Source: VGJJ01 sp964480705
GTDB lineage: Archaea > Iainarchaeota > Iainarchaeia > Iainarchaeales > VGJJ01
Assembly (NCBI GenBank): GCA_964480705.1
Contig: CAYZPC010000004.1
Span: forward strand, 1-64,000
Direction of reading: 5' to 3'
Length of the DNA: 64,000 nucleotides
Under the pieces are notes generated by a model. That model searched no databases. It was given only the letters and a program-made list of their open reading frames with translations, and was not told the origin of the DNA. Of the stretch, positions 16,813 to 25,234 are shown in pieces (position 1 is the first letter of the stretch; the number at the start of each line of letters is the position of its first letter). Both the position numbers and the translations under genes were made by a program.

Positions 16813-17815
16813 ACGCTCCACTTTGCGCGGACAACGAGGAGTACTATTCACCTTTCTCACTTTCCTCTTCATCAGCGCAGTCGTAGGATTAATTGTCTTC
16901 AACACTAACCTCTCAAACCGCACATCCACTTCCACCGTTGAAATTTCCGTTCTCAACGCCATCAACGCCAAATACGATGACATTACCGATGACATTATCA
17001 CGCTCGACCACCCCATTGGAATTCCATCCATTCACCAGCGCATTCTGCCCTTCACTCATTCCACGGACAAAAACACCATTACTTTTCTCCAAACCCTCCC
17101 CATTGCCAGCGGAAAACTTTCTCTCTATTACGATTTGATTAACGCCTACGCTATTTTCGTCCGCGACCAAAACACATCCCGAACATACGATGGAGTGGAT
17201 GTTGACATTGACGTACCCAAACCCCCTGCATGGGGAGGCGCTGCCCAATCTGCAGGATTCAACATTCTTCCCCAGTGTGTACAATATCGCATTCTGGATA
17301 CGAACACGATTAATTTTTCCAGCGACAGTACGATTGGATGCGAAACCGATTTCTCAATGCGCACCCACGTTTCGCGCATCGACATCAACATCTACCTCCC
17401 CACAACCACTGATGATTACAACGGCGCCACATGCTCATTCAATGGAACATTCTCCTGCCCGCACGAGGATTTCAACGCGCAGAATGGTCCATTTATTTCC
17501 ATATTATTTTTCGATTCCAATTGTACAAACTGCACTCTCTCAACTAGTGACAAAAACATCTCCGGACACTTTGACCCGGACATCGTGAGCACGATAACCT
17601 ATGCGTGTACGTCCGGAAACTGCAACTCTCAACCGCTCACATTCACTTTCTCCGATGGTCTCGAAATTAATCACGGCGGAACGGCCGCGACTCTCTCGAT
17701 GGGCGTTTCATTTACGGAAAGTATACGCACGTTCTACTACCAAGATGCTAATTATTCCGTCAGCAAGAGTGGATTTGATACGATTAAAAGCAACGTCGTG
17801 GTGTTCCCCCAATGA
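16805..17815 (+). CDS. Pseudopilin-like surface protein
   Basis: 336 residues. The N-terminus reads LRGQRGVLFTFLTFLFIS, a class III-like RGQ site followed by a hydrophobic helix, but without the usual +5 Glu. The exported part is beta-rich with paired Cys (CSFNGTFSC, CTNC, CTSGNC). Overlaps the VWA gene by 8 bases and the next gene by 4, so it belongs to the same operon. Its length and position after the VWA protein recall the large bacterial minor pilins of PilX/PulK type; the comparison is by layout only. Confidence 0.65.
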   Translation: MSERSTLRGQRGVLFTFLTFLFISAVVGLIVFNTNLSNRTSTSTVEISVLNAINAKYDDITDDIITLDHPIGIPSIHQRILPFTHSTDKNTITFLQTLPIASGKLSLYYDLINAYAIFVRDQNTSRTYDGVDVDIDVPKPPAWGGAAQSAGFNILPQCVQYRILDTNTINFSSDSTIGCETDFSMRTHVSRIDINIYLPTTTDDYNGATCSFNGTFSCPHEDFNAQNGPFISILFFDSNCTNCTLSTSDKNISGHFDPDIVSTITYACTSGNCNSQPLTFTFSDGLEINHGGTAATLSMGVSFTESIRTFYYQDANYSVSKSGFDTIKSNVVVFPQ

Positions 17816-18942
17816 GCCCCGGCGATGCTGCTACTATTCTAATCGCCCTCATCGTGACGGGTGCCATTGCATACTTTTTTGTCTTGCCCTCTCTGCAAAC
17901 AAATGCTTCTTCCGCATCGGCTGAATTATTCGTCGAAGCTCCCTCCACCACACTCCCCAATCAATCCATCAACGTCACCATTGCCGCTAAATACGCCGAA
18001 GGAAAAACCATTCAAGCCACATCTGATGGACAAGCCAAAACATTTTCATGCGCCACCACGCCGTGCATTTTCTCCACCACGTTTTCCTATGCTCAACCCG
18101 GAGAAAAAACCATTTTAGTGCAATTAGATTCGCTCACGGAAACACGCACGATTAACGTGACGGCAGTCTCCAAACGCTGTCTCGATGGCACCGTAGACGG
18201 AACGTGTTCCGCGCCCCCATTTTTTTGCGAAAACGCTCAACTGGTTTCCAATTGCACTCGCTGCGGCTGCCCCTCGGGAGAAGAATGCATCTCCAACACG
18301 TGCACAAAACCCCCACTCACCTTTTCCATTCCTCTTGTTACCATTCCCGAAAATGTTTACACCACTGCCGTGGCGGCGGTGAATTATTCTATTCAAAACA
18401 CTTCCTCATTTGACGCGGATGGATTATTTTTACTCGTTGCCCAATCGTACTCTTCTTCGGAACAACTCCTTGATGAGCGCGCGCAGCAGATTCAACTCCA
18501 CGATTTAGCGCCGGGAACAATTCACACGGGAACCGTGTCCATTTTGTTTCCGCTCAACACAACCAGTTTGCGCTTGCGCTTGTACGACAACCCTTCTTCT
18601 TACCCTTCATCTACTCTCCTCGCCGAATCCGCTCGAGAAAATGTTCGCGTCACCACCGACACGACACCGCCCCTTCCCCCCACGCAACTGGCTTCATCTT
18701 CCTCTGCCGGAGAAACACTTCTAACATGGACCGCATCCCCTTCCTCGGATGTAAAAAAATATATCATCTTTCAAGAAAACTTTTCCAACGGGGGATTCAC
18801 CACCTATTCTACCGCGGGAGAAACCACCTCCACCCAGTTTTCTATTTCTTCTCCATCCTCTCCACTCGCCTACGTGGTTCGTGCCATAGATGGTGCGGGA
18901 AACCAGAGTGAACCCACCTCTCCTGTGGTCGTTTCCTCTTAG
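17812..18942 (+). CDS. Membrane-anchored protein with Cys knot and FN3 domain
   Basis: 376 residues. N-terminal helix (~7-28, ATILIALIVTGAIAYFF) without a prepilin site. A beta domain (~35-120), a Cys-rich module (~125-165; nine Cys with CTRCGCPSGEEC), a second beta domain, and a C-terminal fibronectin type III domain (~283-374; TPPLPPTQLASSS, YVVRAIDGAGNQSEP). Probably a surface protein of the pilus locus. Confidence 0.65.
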   Translation: MSPGDAATILIALIVTGAIAYFFVLPSLQTNASSASAELFVEAPSTTLPNQSINVTIAAKYAEGKTIQATSDGQAKTFSCATTPCIFSTTFSYAQPGEKTILVQLDSLTETRTINVTAVSKRCLDGTVDGTCSAPPFFCENAQLVSNCTRCGCPSGEECISNTCTKPPLTFSIPLVTIPENVYTTAVAAVNYSIQNTSSFDADGLFLLVAQSYSSSEQLLDERAQQIQLHDLAPGTIHTGTVSILFPLNTTSLRLRLYDNPSSYPSSTLLAESARENVRVTTDTTPPLPPTQLASSSSAGETLLTWTASPSSDVKKYIIFQENFSNGGFTTYSTAGETTSTQFSISSPSSPLAYVVRAIDGAGNQSEPTSPVVVSS

Positions 18943-18943
18943 G

Positions 18944-18953
18944 TTAAATACTC
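18944..18953 (+). promoter_or_regulatory. Internal promoter before the winged-helix gene
   Basis: GTTAAATACT about 25 bases before the ATG at 18972, in a 29-base gap that is the only real break between the structural genes and the motor genes. A leaderless transcript is expected. Confidence 0.5.
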
Positions 18954-18971
18954 TAACTCATTTTTTCGGGC

Positions 18972-19583
18972 ATGGCCGACGCTCCCCCTGCCAGACCTGG
19001 ATTATTTGCCGGGCTCGCCAAAATTCTTCATCTGCACCAGCTGCCGCAAGCCGCTCCAGGAACTAAAACTATTTCACCTAAAGGAGATAGTGTGGTGATG
19101 GTGCCTCCCGTGCGCGCACCCGCGTCCTCTGCGAACACTTCCAAAACGCTTCCCACCCGTGCACCCATTCCTTCCCCCGTTTCTTCACCCGCAAGCACGA
19201 TGACTGCTCCGGTGTCGCGTCCAACTTCCCCTACACAACCAGCAGCTCCTCGTGCTCTCCCACACGCGACTGTTCCATCGGCAGGATTATCCTCCATGGG
19301 AAACACGCACCCCAAGTGGGCCGTTTCACACGAAGTGAATCCTCCGCACACGCACGCACAACCCGGCGTATCAAAAGGAGTCATCGTCACCGATTACGAT
19401 CGCATTCTCGATTTAGTAAAAGCCCGCCACCCCATCAAGTTGGATGAAATCGCGCGCCTTCTCTCTCTCAAAGAAGAATTAGTCGCACAAGAATTGCAAA
19501 CACTAGAAGACAATGGTTTAGTTGACGTGAAATATCCTGCATTTGGAGAACCACTCATCTATTTCAAAACACCCGAGGCCTGA
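18972..19583 (+). CDS. Winged-helix protein with long Pro/Ala/Ser linker
   Basis: 203 residues. Residues ~1-20 hold a short amphipathic segment (PGLFAGLAKILHLHQL), ~25-140 a disordered Pro/Ser/Thr/Ala-rich linker, and ~142-200 a winged helix (YDRILDLVKARHPIKLDEIARLLSLKEELVAQELQTLEDNGLVDV). It sits 3 bases before the secretion ATPase. It may regulate the pilus genes or act as an adaptor for the motor; winged-helix domains can also mediate protein contacts. Confidence 0.7.
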   Translation: MADAPPARPGLFAGLAKILHLHQLPQAAPGTKTISPKGDSVVMVPPVRAPASSANTSKTLPTRAPIPSPVSSPASTMTAPVSRPTSPTQPAAPRALPHATVPSAGLSSMGNTHPKWAVSHEVNPPHTHAQPGVSKGVIVTDYDRILDLVKARHPIKLDEIARLLSLKEELVAQELQTLEDNGLVDVKYPAFGEPLIYFKTPEA

Positions 19584-19586
19584 CGC

Positions 19587-21077
19587 ATGACATTCCAACG
19601 CATCGAAACGTATCCCATTCAAGCGGACATCACGGTGAGTGTGGACATTGGAAAAGATGACGTGGAGTTCGTCAAACGATACATTTTGCACACGCCCGAG
19701 TTTGGACTCGGAACGCGAGCGATGCTAAACGATTTGAAATCACGCATCGTGACAGAAGTAAACATCTCCTCCGAAAAAATGCTCGATGCCAAATTTGTCG
19801 CCGAACTCAAAAAAACGTTTCACGAAAAAGCAGCCGTGCTCCTCGCGCGCGAACTCCCCGAACTCACGCAAGACGCGCGAGATCAACTCTCCTCTGTCAT
19901 TCTTAATGAAATGGTGGGACTGGGTCCCATTGAATTTCTCCTCGCGGATGGAAACCTCGAAGAAATTGTCGTGAACGCGGCCACAGAACCTGTGTGGGTG
20001 TATCACAAAAAACATGGCTGGTTGAAAACAAACATCATCATTACTCCAGAAGCCGAGATTCAAAATTACGCTAGCATCATTGCCCGCCGCGTTGGAAAAC
20101 AAGTCACGGTGCTCAATCCCCTTCTCGATGCACACTTAGTCACAGGAGACCGTGCCAACTCCACACTCTTTCCAATTTCCTCGCGCGGAAACACGATTAC
20201 TATTCGTCGTTTTCGCCGCGACCCGTGGACGGTAACCGATTTCATTGACACCAAAACATCCAACGCGGCATCCATGGCCATGCTCTGGCTCGCCATGGAA
20301 TACGAACTAAACATCATTGTGTCCGGTGGAACTGGATCGGGAAAAACAACTCTCCTCAACGTCATGCTCCCATTCATACAGCCTAACCAGCGTGTGCTAA
20401 CCATTGAAGACACGCGCGAATTACAATTGCCTGACTTCCTGCACTGGGTCCCCATGACCACGCGCGAACCCAACTCCGAAGGAAAGGGCGGCGTGGGCAT
20501 GCTTGATTTGCTCGTGAACTCCCTGCGAATGCGACCGGACCGAATCATTGTAGGTGAAATTCGTCGTCAGAGGGAAGCTGAAGTCATGTTTGAAGCCATG
20601 CACACTGGACACTCGGTTTACGCGACGGTGCACGCCAACACCGCCGATGAAACCATTACGCGATTAGTAAGTCCGCCGATTGAAATTCCCCCCTCTCTCT
20701 TAGAGGCCGTGCACTTGAACGTGGTCATGTTCCGTAATCGAAGATTAGGAGTGCGCCGTATCCTCCAACTTGCCGAATTCGTTCCTCAAAAAGCGGGAAG
20801 CGAAGGAAAAATACAAATCAAACCAAACATTTTGTACCGCTGGAGAGCATCCACGGACACTATTGAAAAATACGCGGAAAGTATTCGATTGTTTGATGAA
20901 TTAGGCTTACATACGGGATACTCGGCGCAGGAACTCACCCAAAATTTATCTGAAAAACAACGCATCCTCGAATGGTTAGGCAAACAAAAAATACGCGACA
21001 TTAATGAAGTGGGAAAAGTCATGGCAGAATATTATGCGGAACCCGAAACCGTGTTGAAACGCGCAGGAATCAAGTGA
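19587..21077 (+). CDS. Type II/IV secretion (pilus assembly) ATPase
   Basis: 496 residues. The hexameric motor that powers pilus extrusion. Visible motifs: Walker A SGGTGSGKTTLLN (~246-258), Asp box EDTRELQLP (~275), Walker B region RPDRIIVGEIRR (~314-325), His box TVHANTADET (~345). The N-terminal half carries the usual GPIEFLLADGNLEEIVVN domain. Followed, after a repeat insertion, by two T2SSF genes, so it works at the inner face of the membrane with them. TadA/FlaI/GspE family; which branch cannot be decided here. Confidence 0.92.
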   Translation: MTFQRIETYPIQADITVSVDIGKDDVEFVKRYILHTPEFGLGTRAMLNDLKSRIVTEVNISSEKMLDAKFVAELKKTFHEKAAVLLARELPELTQDARDQLSSVILNEMVGLGPIEFLLADGNLEEIVVNAATEPVWVYHKKHGWLKTNIIITPEAEIQNYASIIARRVGKQVTVLNPLLDAHLVTGDRANSTLFPISSRGNTITIRRFRRDPWTVTDFIDTKTSNAASMAMLWLAMEYELNIIVSGGTGSGKTTLLNVMLPFIQPNQRVLTIEDTRELQLPDFLHWVPMTTREPNSEGKGGVGMLDLLVNSLRMRPDRIIVGEIRRQREAEVMFEAMHTGHSVYATVHANTADETITRLVSPPIEIPPSLLEAVHLNVVMFRNRRLGVRRILQLAEFVPQKAGSEGKIQIKPNILYRWRASTDTIEKYAESIRLFDELGLHTGYSAQELTQNLSEKQRILEWLGKQKIRDINEVGKVMAEYYAEPETVLKRAGIK

Positions 21078-21085
21078 GGTCTGCG

Positions 21086-21207
21086 CATGATTGCACACTT
21101 AAACATCGGCCTTTTTTGCTTCGCAAAAAACCCCGGGGAAAATTTTGCATGTGTTTTGCATTACCTGTTCAAGTGGAGTGATCGTTCATGATTGCACACT
21201 TTAACAT
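21086..21207 (+). repeat. Repeat element flanked by a duplicated gene start
   Basis: Two 21-base copies of the T2SSF gene start, 21086-21106 and 21187-21207, match at 20 of 21 positions (both begin CATGATTGCACACTT). Between them lie a perfect hairpin, TTTTTTGC (21112-21119)/GCAAAAAA (21123-21130) with triloop TTC, and CCCCGGGG (21131-21138). The hairpin resembles those at 10258 and 40765. The layout looks like an insertion with target duplication or a local duplication. Confidence 0.65.
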
Positions 21208-22081
21208 GCCCCTGAATGTGCTGCCCATGCCCATGCTCCGATGGGCGAGCAAACATTTGCTTGGACTCGGCACCCAATTTGGAAAACTCATGCCGCTCTC
21301 CGACAGCGACATGAAAAAAGCCGAAATACCCATGTCGGCAAAAGAATACTCCACCATGAGCCTCGTGATTGTTATTTTTTATTTCATCTTTTTCGGATTC
21401 CTATTTTTTGTCATGACATTCCGATTATTTTCAAGTCTGGACATTCTTCTCCCATTAGGAGTTAGCTTTCTTTTTTCTATTTTAGTATTAGTCCAACTCA
21501 TCACATTTCCCATTATTCGCGTCACCAAAAAAGTCCGAGACTTAGACCGAAATCTCGTGTTTGCCCTGCGCACCATTCTCGTACAGCTTCGCTCGGGAGT
21601 AAGTTTGTTTGAATCCATGAAACTAGTGGGAGAAGGAAACTACGGCGCCGTGTCACGAGAATTCAAACGAGCCGTTGACCAAATTTCAACGGGAACGATT
21701 CAAGAAATTGCCCTCGAACGCATTGCAGAGTACAATCCGAGCATATTTTTTAGACGAGCCATCTGGCAAATCGTAAATGGAATGCGCGCCGGAGCAGACA
21801 TTACAGTCGTATTGGGAGAAAGTGTGGACACTCTCACGGAAGCACAATCCATTCAAATTCGCAATTATGAAAGTCAAATGAAAATACTCTCACTCGTTTA
21901 CATGATGCTCGGCGTCATCGTTCCCGCGCTGGGAATCACCTTCCTCATCGTGCTCTCCTCTTTTCCCCAAATCAAAATCACCGAACTCTATTTTTGGATT
22001 CTCCTCGCGGGAGTGAGCATCGCCCAATTCATGTATTTAGGTATTGTCAAAAGCAAGCGCCCGACGCTGCTGGGTGATTAA
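21188..22081 (+). CDS. T2SSF-domain pilus assembly membrane protein 1 (TadB-like)
   Basis: 297 residues. Hydrophobic segments at ~60-80, 85-110, 230-255 and 265-285, with a cytoplasmic helical T2SSF domain between (DLDRNLVFALRTILVQLRSGVSLFESM, VSREFKRAVDQISTG). Platform protein that works with the ATPase. The functional ATG at 21188 has GGAGTGA upstream; the earlier copy of this start at 21087 is cut off by the repeat element. Two bases separate it from the second T2SSF gene. Confidence 0.88.
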   Translation: MIAHFNMPLNVLPMPMLRWASKHLLGLGTQFGKLMPLSDSDMKKAEIPMSAKEYSTMSLVIVIFYFIFFGFLFFVMTFRLFSSLDILLPLGVSFLFSILVLVQLITFPIIRVTKKVRDLDRNLVFALRTILVQLRSGVSLFESMKLVGEGNYGAVSREFKRAVDQISTGTIQEIALERIAEYNPSIFFRRAIWQIVNGMRAGADITVVLGESVDTLTEAQSIQIRNYESQMKILSLVYMMLGVIVPALGITFLIVLSSFPQIKITELYFWILLAGVSIAQFMYLGIVKSKRPTLLGD

Positions 22082-22083
22082 AC

Positions 22084-23100
22084 ATGCCCTCCTCGCGCAA
22101 CGATTTCATTTTTCTCCGCGCCATTATCGAAGCGTTTGAAACAGAGTTCGCCTACTTGGGAGTGCGAATCTCCTCGCGAAAATTCGTTCTCAACATGCTC
22201 ATGTTTGCCTTCGCCGCGAGCGTGGGCTCCACTATTTTTACCAGCCTCGTGCTGCGCTGGCCATACTTTTTAGTGGTAGTGGGATTTTTCGCCACATTCA
22301 TCCTCGTCATGGGGGGAATCTACATGTTTTTGGACTTGCAAGCCGAATCCCGCGGACGACAAGTCGAACGCGTTCTCCCCGATGCATTGCAACTCATCGC
22401 CAGCAACATCAAATCCGGACTCACCACGGAACGCGCGCTCCTCGTTTCCGCGCGGCCGGAATTTGGTCCGCTTGAAACAGAGTTCAAACGCATCTCCACC
22501 CGAATACTATCGGGTGTTCCCATCGAGAAAGCCATCATGGAAGTGCCCAAACACATCAAATCAACTCTTGTTGAACGCACGATGTGGCTGCTCGCGCGCG
22601 GAATATCTTCCGGAGGAGAAATTGCGGATTTATTATTACAACTCTCCCGCAACCTTCGCTCCCAACTCACTCTGCAAAGCGAAGCCCGCGCATCTATCTC
22701 CATTTATGTTATTTTGATATTCTTCTCCGCCGCGTTTGGAGGGCCTGCACTTTATGCCGTGTCAAGTTTCATTGTCGAAGTCATGAGCTCGCAAATAGGA
22801 AACCAGCCCCAAATTGATCCAGGTGCGTTAGCCGCCGCGGGCGCACGATCATCTTCATTAGGCGCATTTGTGGGAGGAAGCTCTGGAATCATTTCCCCTG
22901 AATTCATCACCATGTTCGCGCAAATCATGTTATTTGTGGGAGGAATATTTGCCTCGCTCATTTTAGGGGCGATAGCCACCGGAAAAGAAAAAGATGGAAT
23001 CAAATATTTGCCATTCGTCATGCTCTGCTCGTTCGGATTATTTTTCCTCATACGATTTGTGTTACACTCCGCATTTGGAACACTCTTGTTAGGCGGATAA
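22084..23100 (+). CDS. T2SSF-domain pilus assembly membrane protein 2 (TadC-like)
   Basis: 338 residues. Two N-terminal hydrophobic segments (~37-85), a T2SSF domain (~100-200; RVLPDALQLIASNIKSGLTTERAL, TEFKRISTRILSG), and C-terminal membrane segments (~208-235, 278-300 and 312-332). The two platform proteins are separate genes, as in Tad systems, rather than one fused FlaJ-type protein. Last gene of the motor block. Confidence 0.88.
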   Translation: MPSSRNDFIFLRAIIEAFETEFAYLGVRISSRKFVLNMLMFAFAASVGSTIFTSLVLRWPYFLVVVGFFATFILVMGGIYMFLDLQAESRGRQVERVLPDALQLIASNIKSGLTTERALLVSARPEFGPLETEFKRISTRILSGVPIEKAIMEVPKHIKSTLVERTMWLLARGISSGGEIADLLLQLSRNLRSQLTLQSEARASISIYVILIFFSAAFGGPALYAVSSFIVEVMSSQIGNQPQIDPGALAAAGARSSSLGAFVGGSSGIISPEFITMFAQIMLFVGGIFASLILGAIATGKEKDGIKYLPFVMLCSFGLFFLIRFVLHSAFGTLLLGG

Positions 23101-23146
23101 ATCGTTCGTGTGGCGCACACGAAATTATTATTGTGTAAATGGTACA

Positions 23147-23848
23147 CTACACTTGCGAGAATAATTCTTCTTTGGGAAGGACTTCAATTCCGTGCGCAGT
23201 GATTCGTACGGGGCGGAGTTTGTCGCTGATTTTAGTATCGCGCATTTTGAGAATACCAATACTTCTCACAAAACGATTTTCCACGCGCGTGTGGTACAAG
23301 AGAACAACTCCATCCGCCACATATTCTTCCAATCCAAACAATCCTTCGTGCTGTCCCGTGGTGGATTCGTTGGTGACTATCGTGGTGACGTTTAATTTTT
23401 TCAACATTTTTCCCAAACTCAGGATGCGTTTTCGTGCATCTAATTCGCGTTCAAAATACAAATGAAAAATGACACCGGGGTCGATGATGAGCCGCGATGC
23501 TTTGTGTTTCGCAACTAAATCCTCAATACTGTCTCTCAACTTGTCAAAATCATACAACTCAACGGTTTGCATGATTATTTTTCCTTTCTTAATCATCCCT
23601 TCCAAATCCCACCCAAAAATAGCGGCCGTCTCCATAAGCTCTTCAGGCTTTTCTTCCAGTGAAATAAACACGCCCGTTTCATTGTGTTTAGCCGCTCCAT
23701 TGTACAAATATTGCAGGCAAAAAATGGTTTTTCCCGCTCCGGGGTCTCCCGTTAATACGACTAAATTTCCTTTCGGAATACCCCCCTCAATCAACTCGTC
23801 TAAACCCATGACTTCGGTCGGGGTGCGTTGCACGATGGCGTTGCCCAT
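23147..23848 (-). CDS. KaiC-like single-domain RecA-fold ATPase
   Basis: 233 residues. Walker A GDPGAGKTIF (~37-46), the catalytic acidic pair SLEEKPEE (~68-75) and a Walker B strand RLIIDPG (~118-124), ending with the usual RITAHGIEVLP C-terminus. Related to RadA/KaiC and to the archaellum protein FlaH. A GGTATATATC box at 23868-23878 predicts a transcript starting at the ATG at 23848 (leaderless), so I prefer it over the GTG four codons upstream. It sits divergent to the main pilin and may regulate pilus assembly as FlaH does for archaella; that is inference. Confidence 0.85.
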   Translation of the reverse strand: MGNAIVQRTPTEVMGLDELIEGGIPKGNLVVLTGDPGAGKTIFCLQYLYNGAAKHNETGVFISLEEKPEELMETAAIFGWDLEGMIKKGKIIMQTVELYDFDKLRDSIEDLVAKHKASRLIIDPGVIFHLYFERELDARKRILSLGKMLKKLNVTTIVTNESTTGQHEGLFGLEEYVADGVVLLYHTRVENRFVRSIGILKMRDTKISDKLRPVRITAHGIEVLPKEELFSQV

Positions 23849-23867
23849 GACACTTTTCACATTTCCT

Positions 23868-23878
23868 TAGATATATAC
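23868..23878 (-). promoter_or_regulatory. TATA box for the KaiC-like gene
   Basis: On the minus strand GGGTATATATC, centred about 26 bases from the ATG at 23848. Confidence 0.6.
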
Positions 23879-23936
23879 CCATCGGGTGTGCAATTGCAGG
23901 CACTTTAACACACCCGCTTTCGCCGGAAACATGAAC

Positions 23937-23948
23937 GTTTATATATCG
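23937..23948 (+). promoter_or_regulatory. Strong TATA box for the major pilin
   Basis: GTTTATATATCG, close to the archaeal consensus. A start near 23970 gives a leader of about 35 bases with the strong SD GGAGGAG just before the ATG at 24004. Confidence 0.7.
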
Positions 23949-24003
23949 CGATTTGTTACCCTATCCAGCCAATTACCTTTCTTTGCAAAGGAGGAGAAAA
24001 AAT

Positions 24004-24465
24004 ATGAATTTCAAGAAACGAGGACAATCGGCACTCGAATACTTGATGACCTACGGCTGGGCCTTGGTCGTTATTGTAATTGCAGTTGCTGCATTAGTTG
24101 TATTAATTAATCCGAGTACGATTCAAGGAAATCAATGTGACGCTAAAATTGGACCGTTTACAGTTAGTCAAAGTCAAGTGACTGCTGCAACAACGCAGTT
24201 AGTTTTAGTTAATCAAACCGGACAGGGCGTGACATTAACTGATGTTAACGTTAGTGGTACGCACGGTGGTTCAACAACATACAATGACACAGGTTCAACG
24301 TTTACTTCTGGAACGGTATTAAGCCCTAACCAGACAGTTACTGTGGTTGTTAATCAAACACCTGACATTAACACTGGATCATACAATCTAACATATCAGT
24401 TGACGTATGATGCTGGTCAGTTACAAGGTGTTACCGCTTCAGGAAGCTGCCGCGGTACAATATAA
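24004..24465 (+). CDS. Probable major pilin
   Basis: 153 residues. A textbook class III signal peptide: KKRG before QSALEYLMTYGWALVVIVI, with Glu at +5. The rest is a Thr/Val/Asn-rich beta head with two Cys (~45 and 149) that could form a disulfide. A near-consensus TATA box, strong SD (AAAGGAGGAG) and hairpin terminator make it a self-contained, highly expressed unit. Codons favour T/A in the third position (GTT, TTA, GGT) compared with the C/G-rich choices of neighbouring genes. Confidence 0.88.
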   Translation: MNFKKRGQSALEYLMTYGWALVVIVIAVAALVVLINPSTIQGNQCDAKIGPFTVSQSQVTAATTQLVLVNQTGQGVTLTDVNVSGTHGGSTTYNDTGSTFTSGTVLSPNQTVTVVVNQTPDINTGSYNLTYQLTYDAGQLQGVTASGSCRGTI

Positions 24466-24479
24466 TTTGATTCATTTTC

Positions 24480-24516
24480 AGGGTTGTGCTCCGAAAGGAG
24501 CCACCCTTCTTTTTTT
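24480..24516 (+). terminator. Strong hairpin terminator after the pilin
   Basis: AGGGT (24480-24484)/ACCCT (24503-24507) encloses GCTCC (24488-24492)/GGAGC (24497-24501) with a GAAA tetraloop; TCTTTTTTTATT follows. Confidence 0.75.
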
Positions 24517-24541
24517 ATTCTCGGTTTAACTCGTTTCTCGC

Positions 24542-25210
24542 ATGCCCAACTCATCTTTTCCCTCGCGCGCGGCAGTATCCAATTCTCCCCCTGAAAAATC
24601 GGCGCTCTCCGATGAACAACTCTCCGAACTTTTACGCCCGGGAAAAGATTTTGAAAATGCGCTCGGAGCATCCATCAAAACGCTTCCAGCAGGAACCACT
24701 AACCTTCTCATCGTGCGCCTCAAAGATTATGCCACCACGCCGCGCGCACTCTTAACCTATTTTGCGCAGGAAAAAATGCCCGGCGTATATGTGAGCGTGA
24801 ACAAACCCTACATGGACATTGTGAAAACCCTCCCAAACAAAGAAACATCCATTCCTCAAACACAATTCGTGGATGCGATCACTGCCCTTACCGGAAGAGG
24901 GGTTGAAGACAATCAAGTTGTCACGTTCATTGACTCTCCACTTGCGCTCGTGGAACTCAACCTCGCCATCTCGGATCGAATGAAAGGACTCGTGAGCAAT
25001 CAAAAATTCTTAATACTCGATTCCGTGTCCACGCTCCTCGTGTATAATACTCCTCAATCCGTCGAAAAATTTTGCCACACGGTGATTGCCAAAAACCGCG
25101 CGGAAAATGTGCTAGGATTATTCCTCATGATTGAATCCGAAGACCATCGCGGGGTAGTGGAAACGCTCGCGCAGTTTGTGGACAATGTCATTACCGTCAA
25201 ACCGCAATAA
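24542..25210 (+). CDS. RecA-fold-like protein without P-loop
   Basis: 222 residues. A disordered N-terminus (~1-25), then alternating strands and helices in RecA/KaiC order: TNLLIVRLKDYATTPRALLTYF where a P-loop would be, VYVSVNKPY, VVTFIDSP, FLILDSVSTLLVYN (Walker B-like), LFLMIESEDHRG. There is no GxxxxGK[TS], so ATP hydrolysis is unlikely. Such proteins are common beside archaeal pilus and chemosensory genes. Possible partner of the KaiC-like ATPase. Confidence 0.6.
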   Translation: MPNSSFPSRAAVSNSPPEKSALSDEQLSELLRPGKDFENALGASIKTLPAGTTNLLIVRLKDYATTPRALLTYFAQEKMPGVYVSVNKPYMDIVKTLPNKETSIPQTQFVDAITALTGRGVEDNQVVTFIDSPLALVELNLAISDRMKGLVSNQKFLILDSVSTLLVYNTPQSVEKFCHTVIAKNRAENVLGLFLMIESEDHRGVVETLAQFVDNVITVKPQ

Positions 25211-25234
25211 TTTTTTCTAACTTTCAACGAAATA

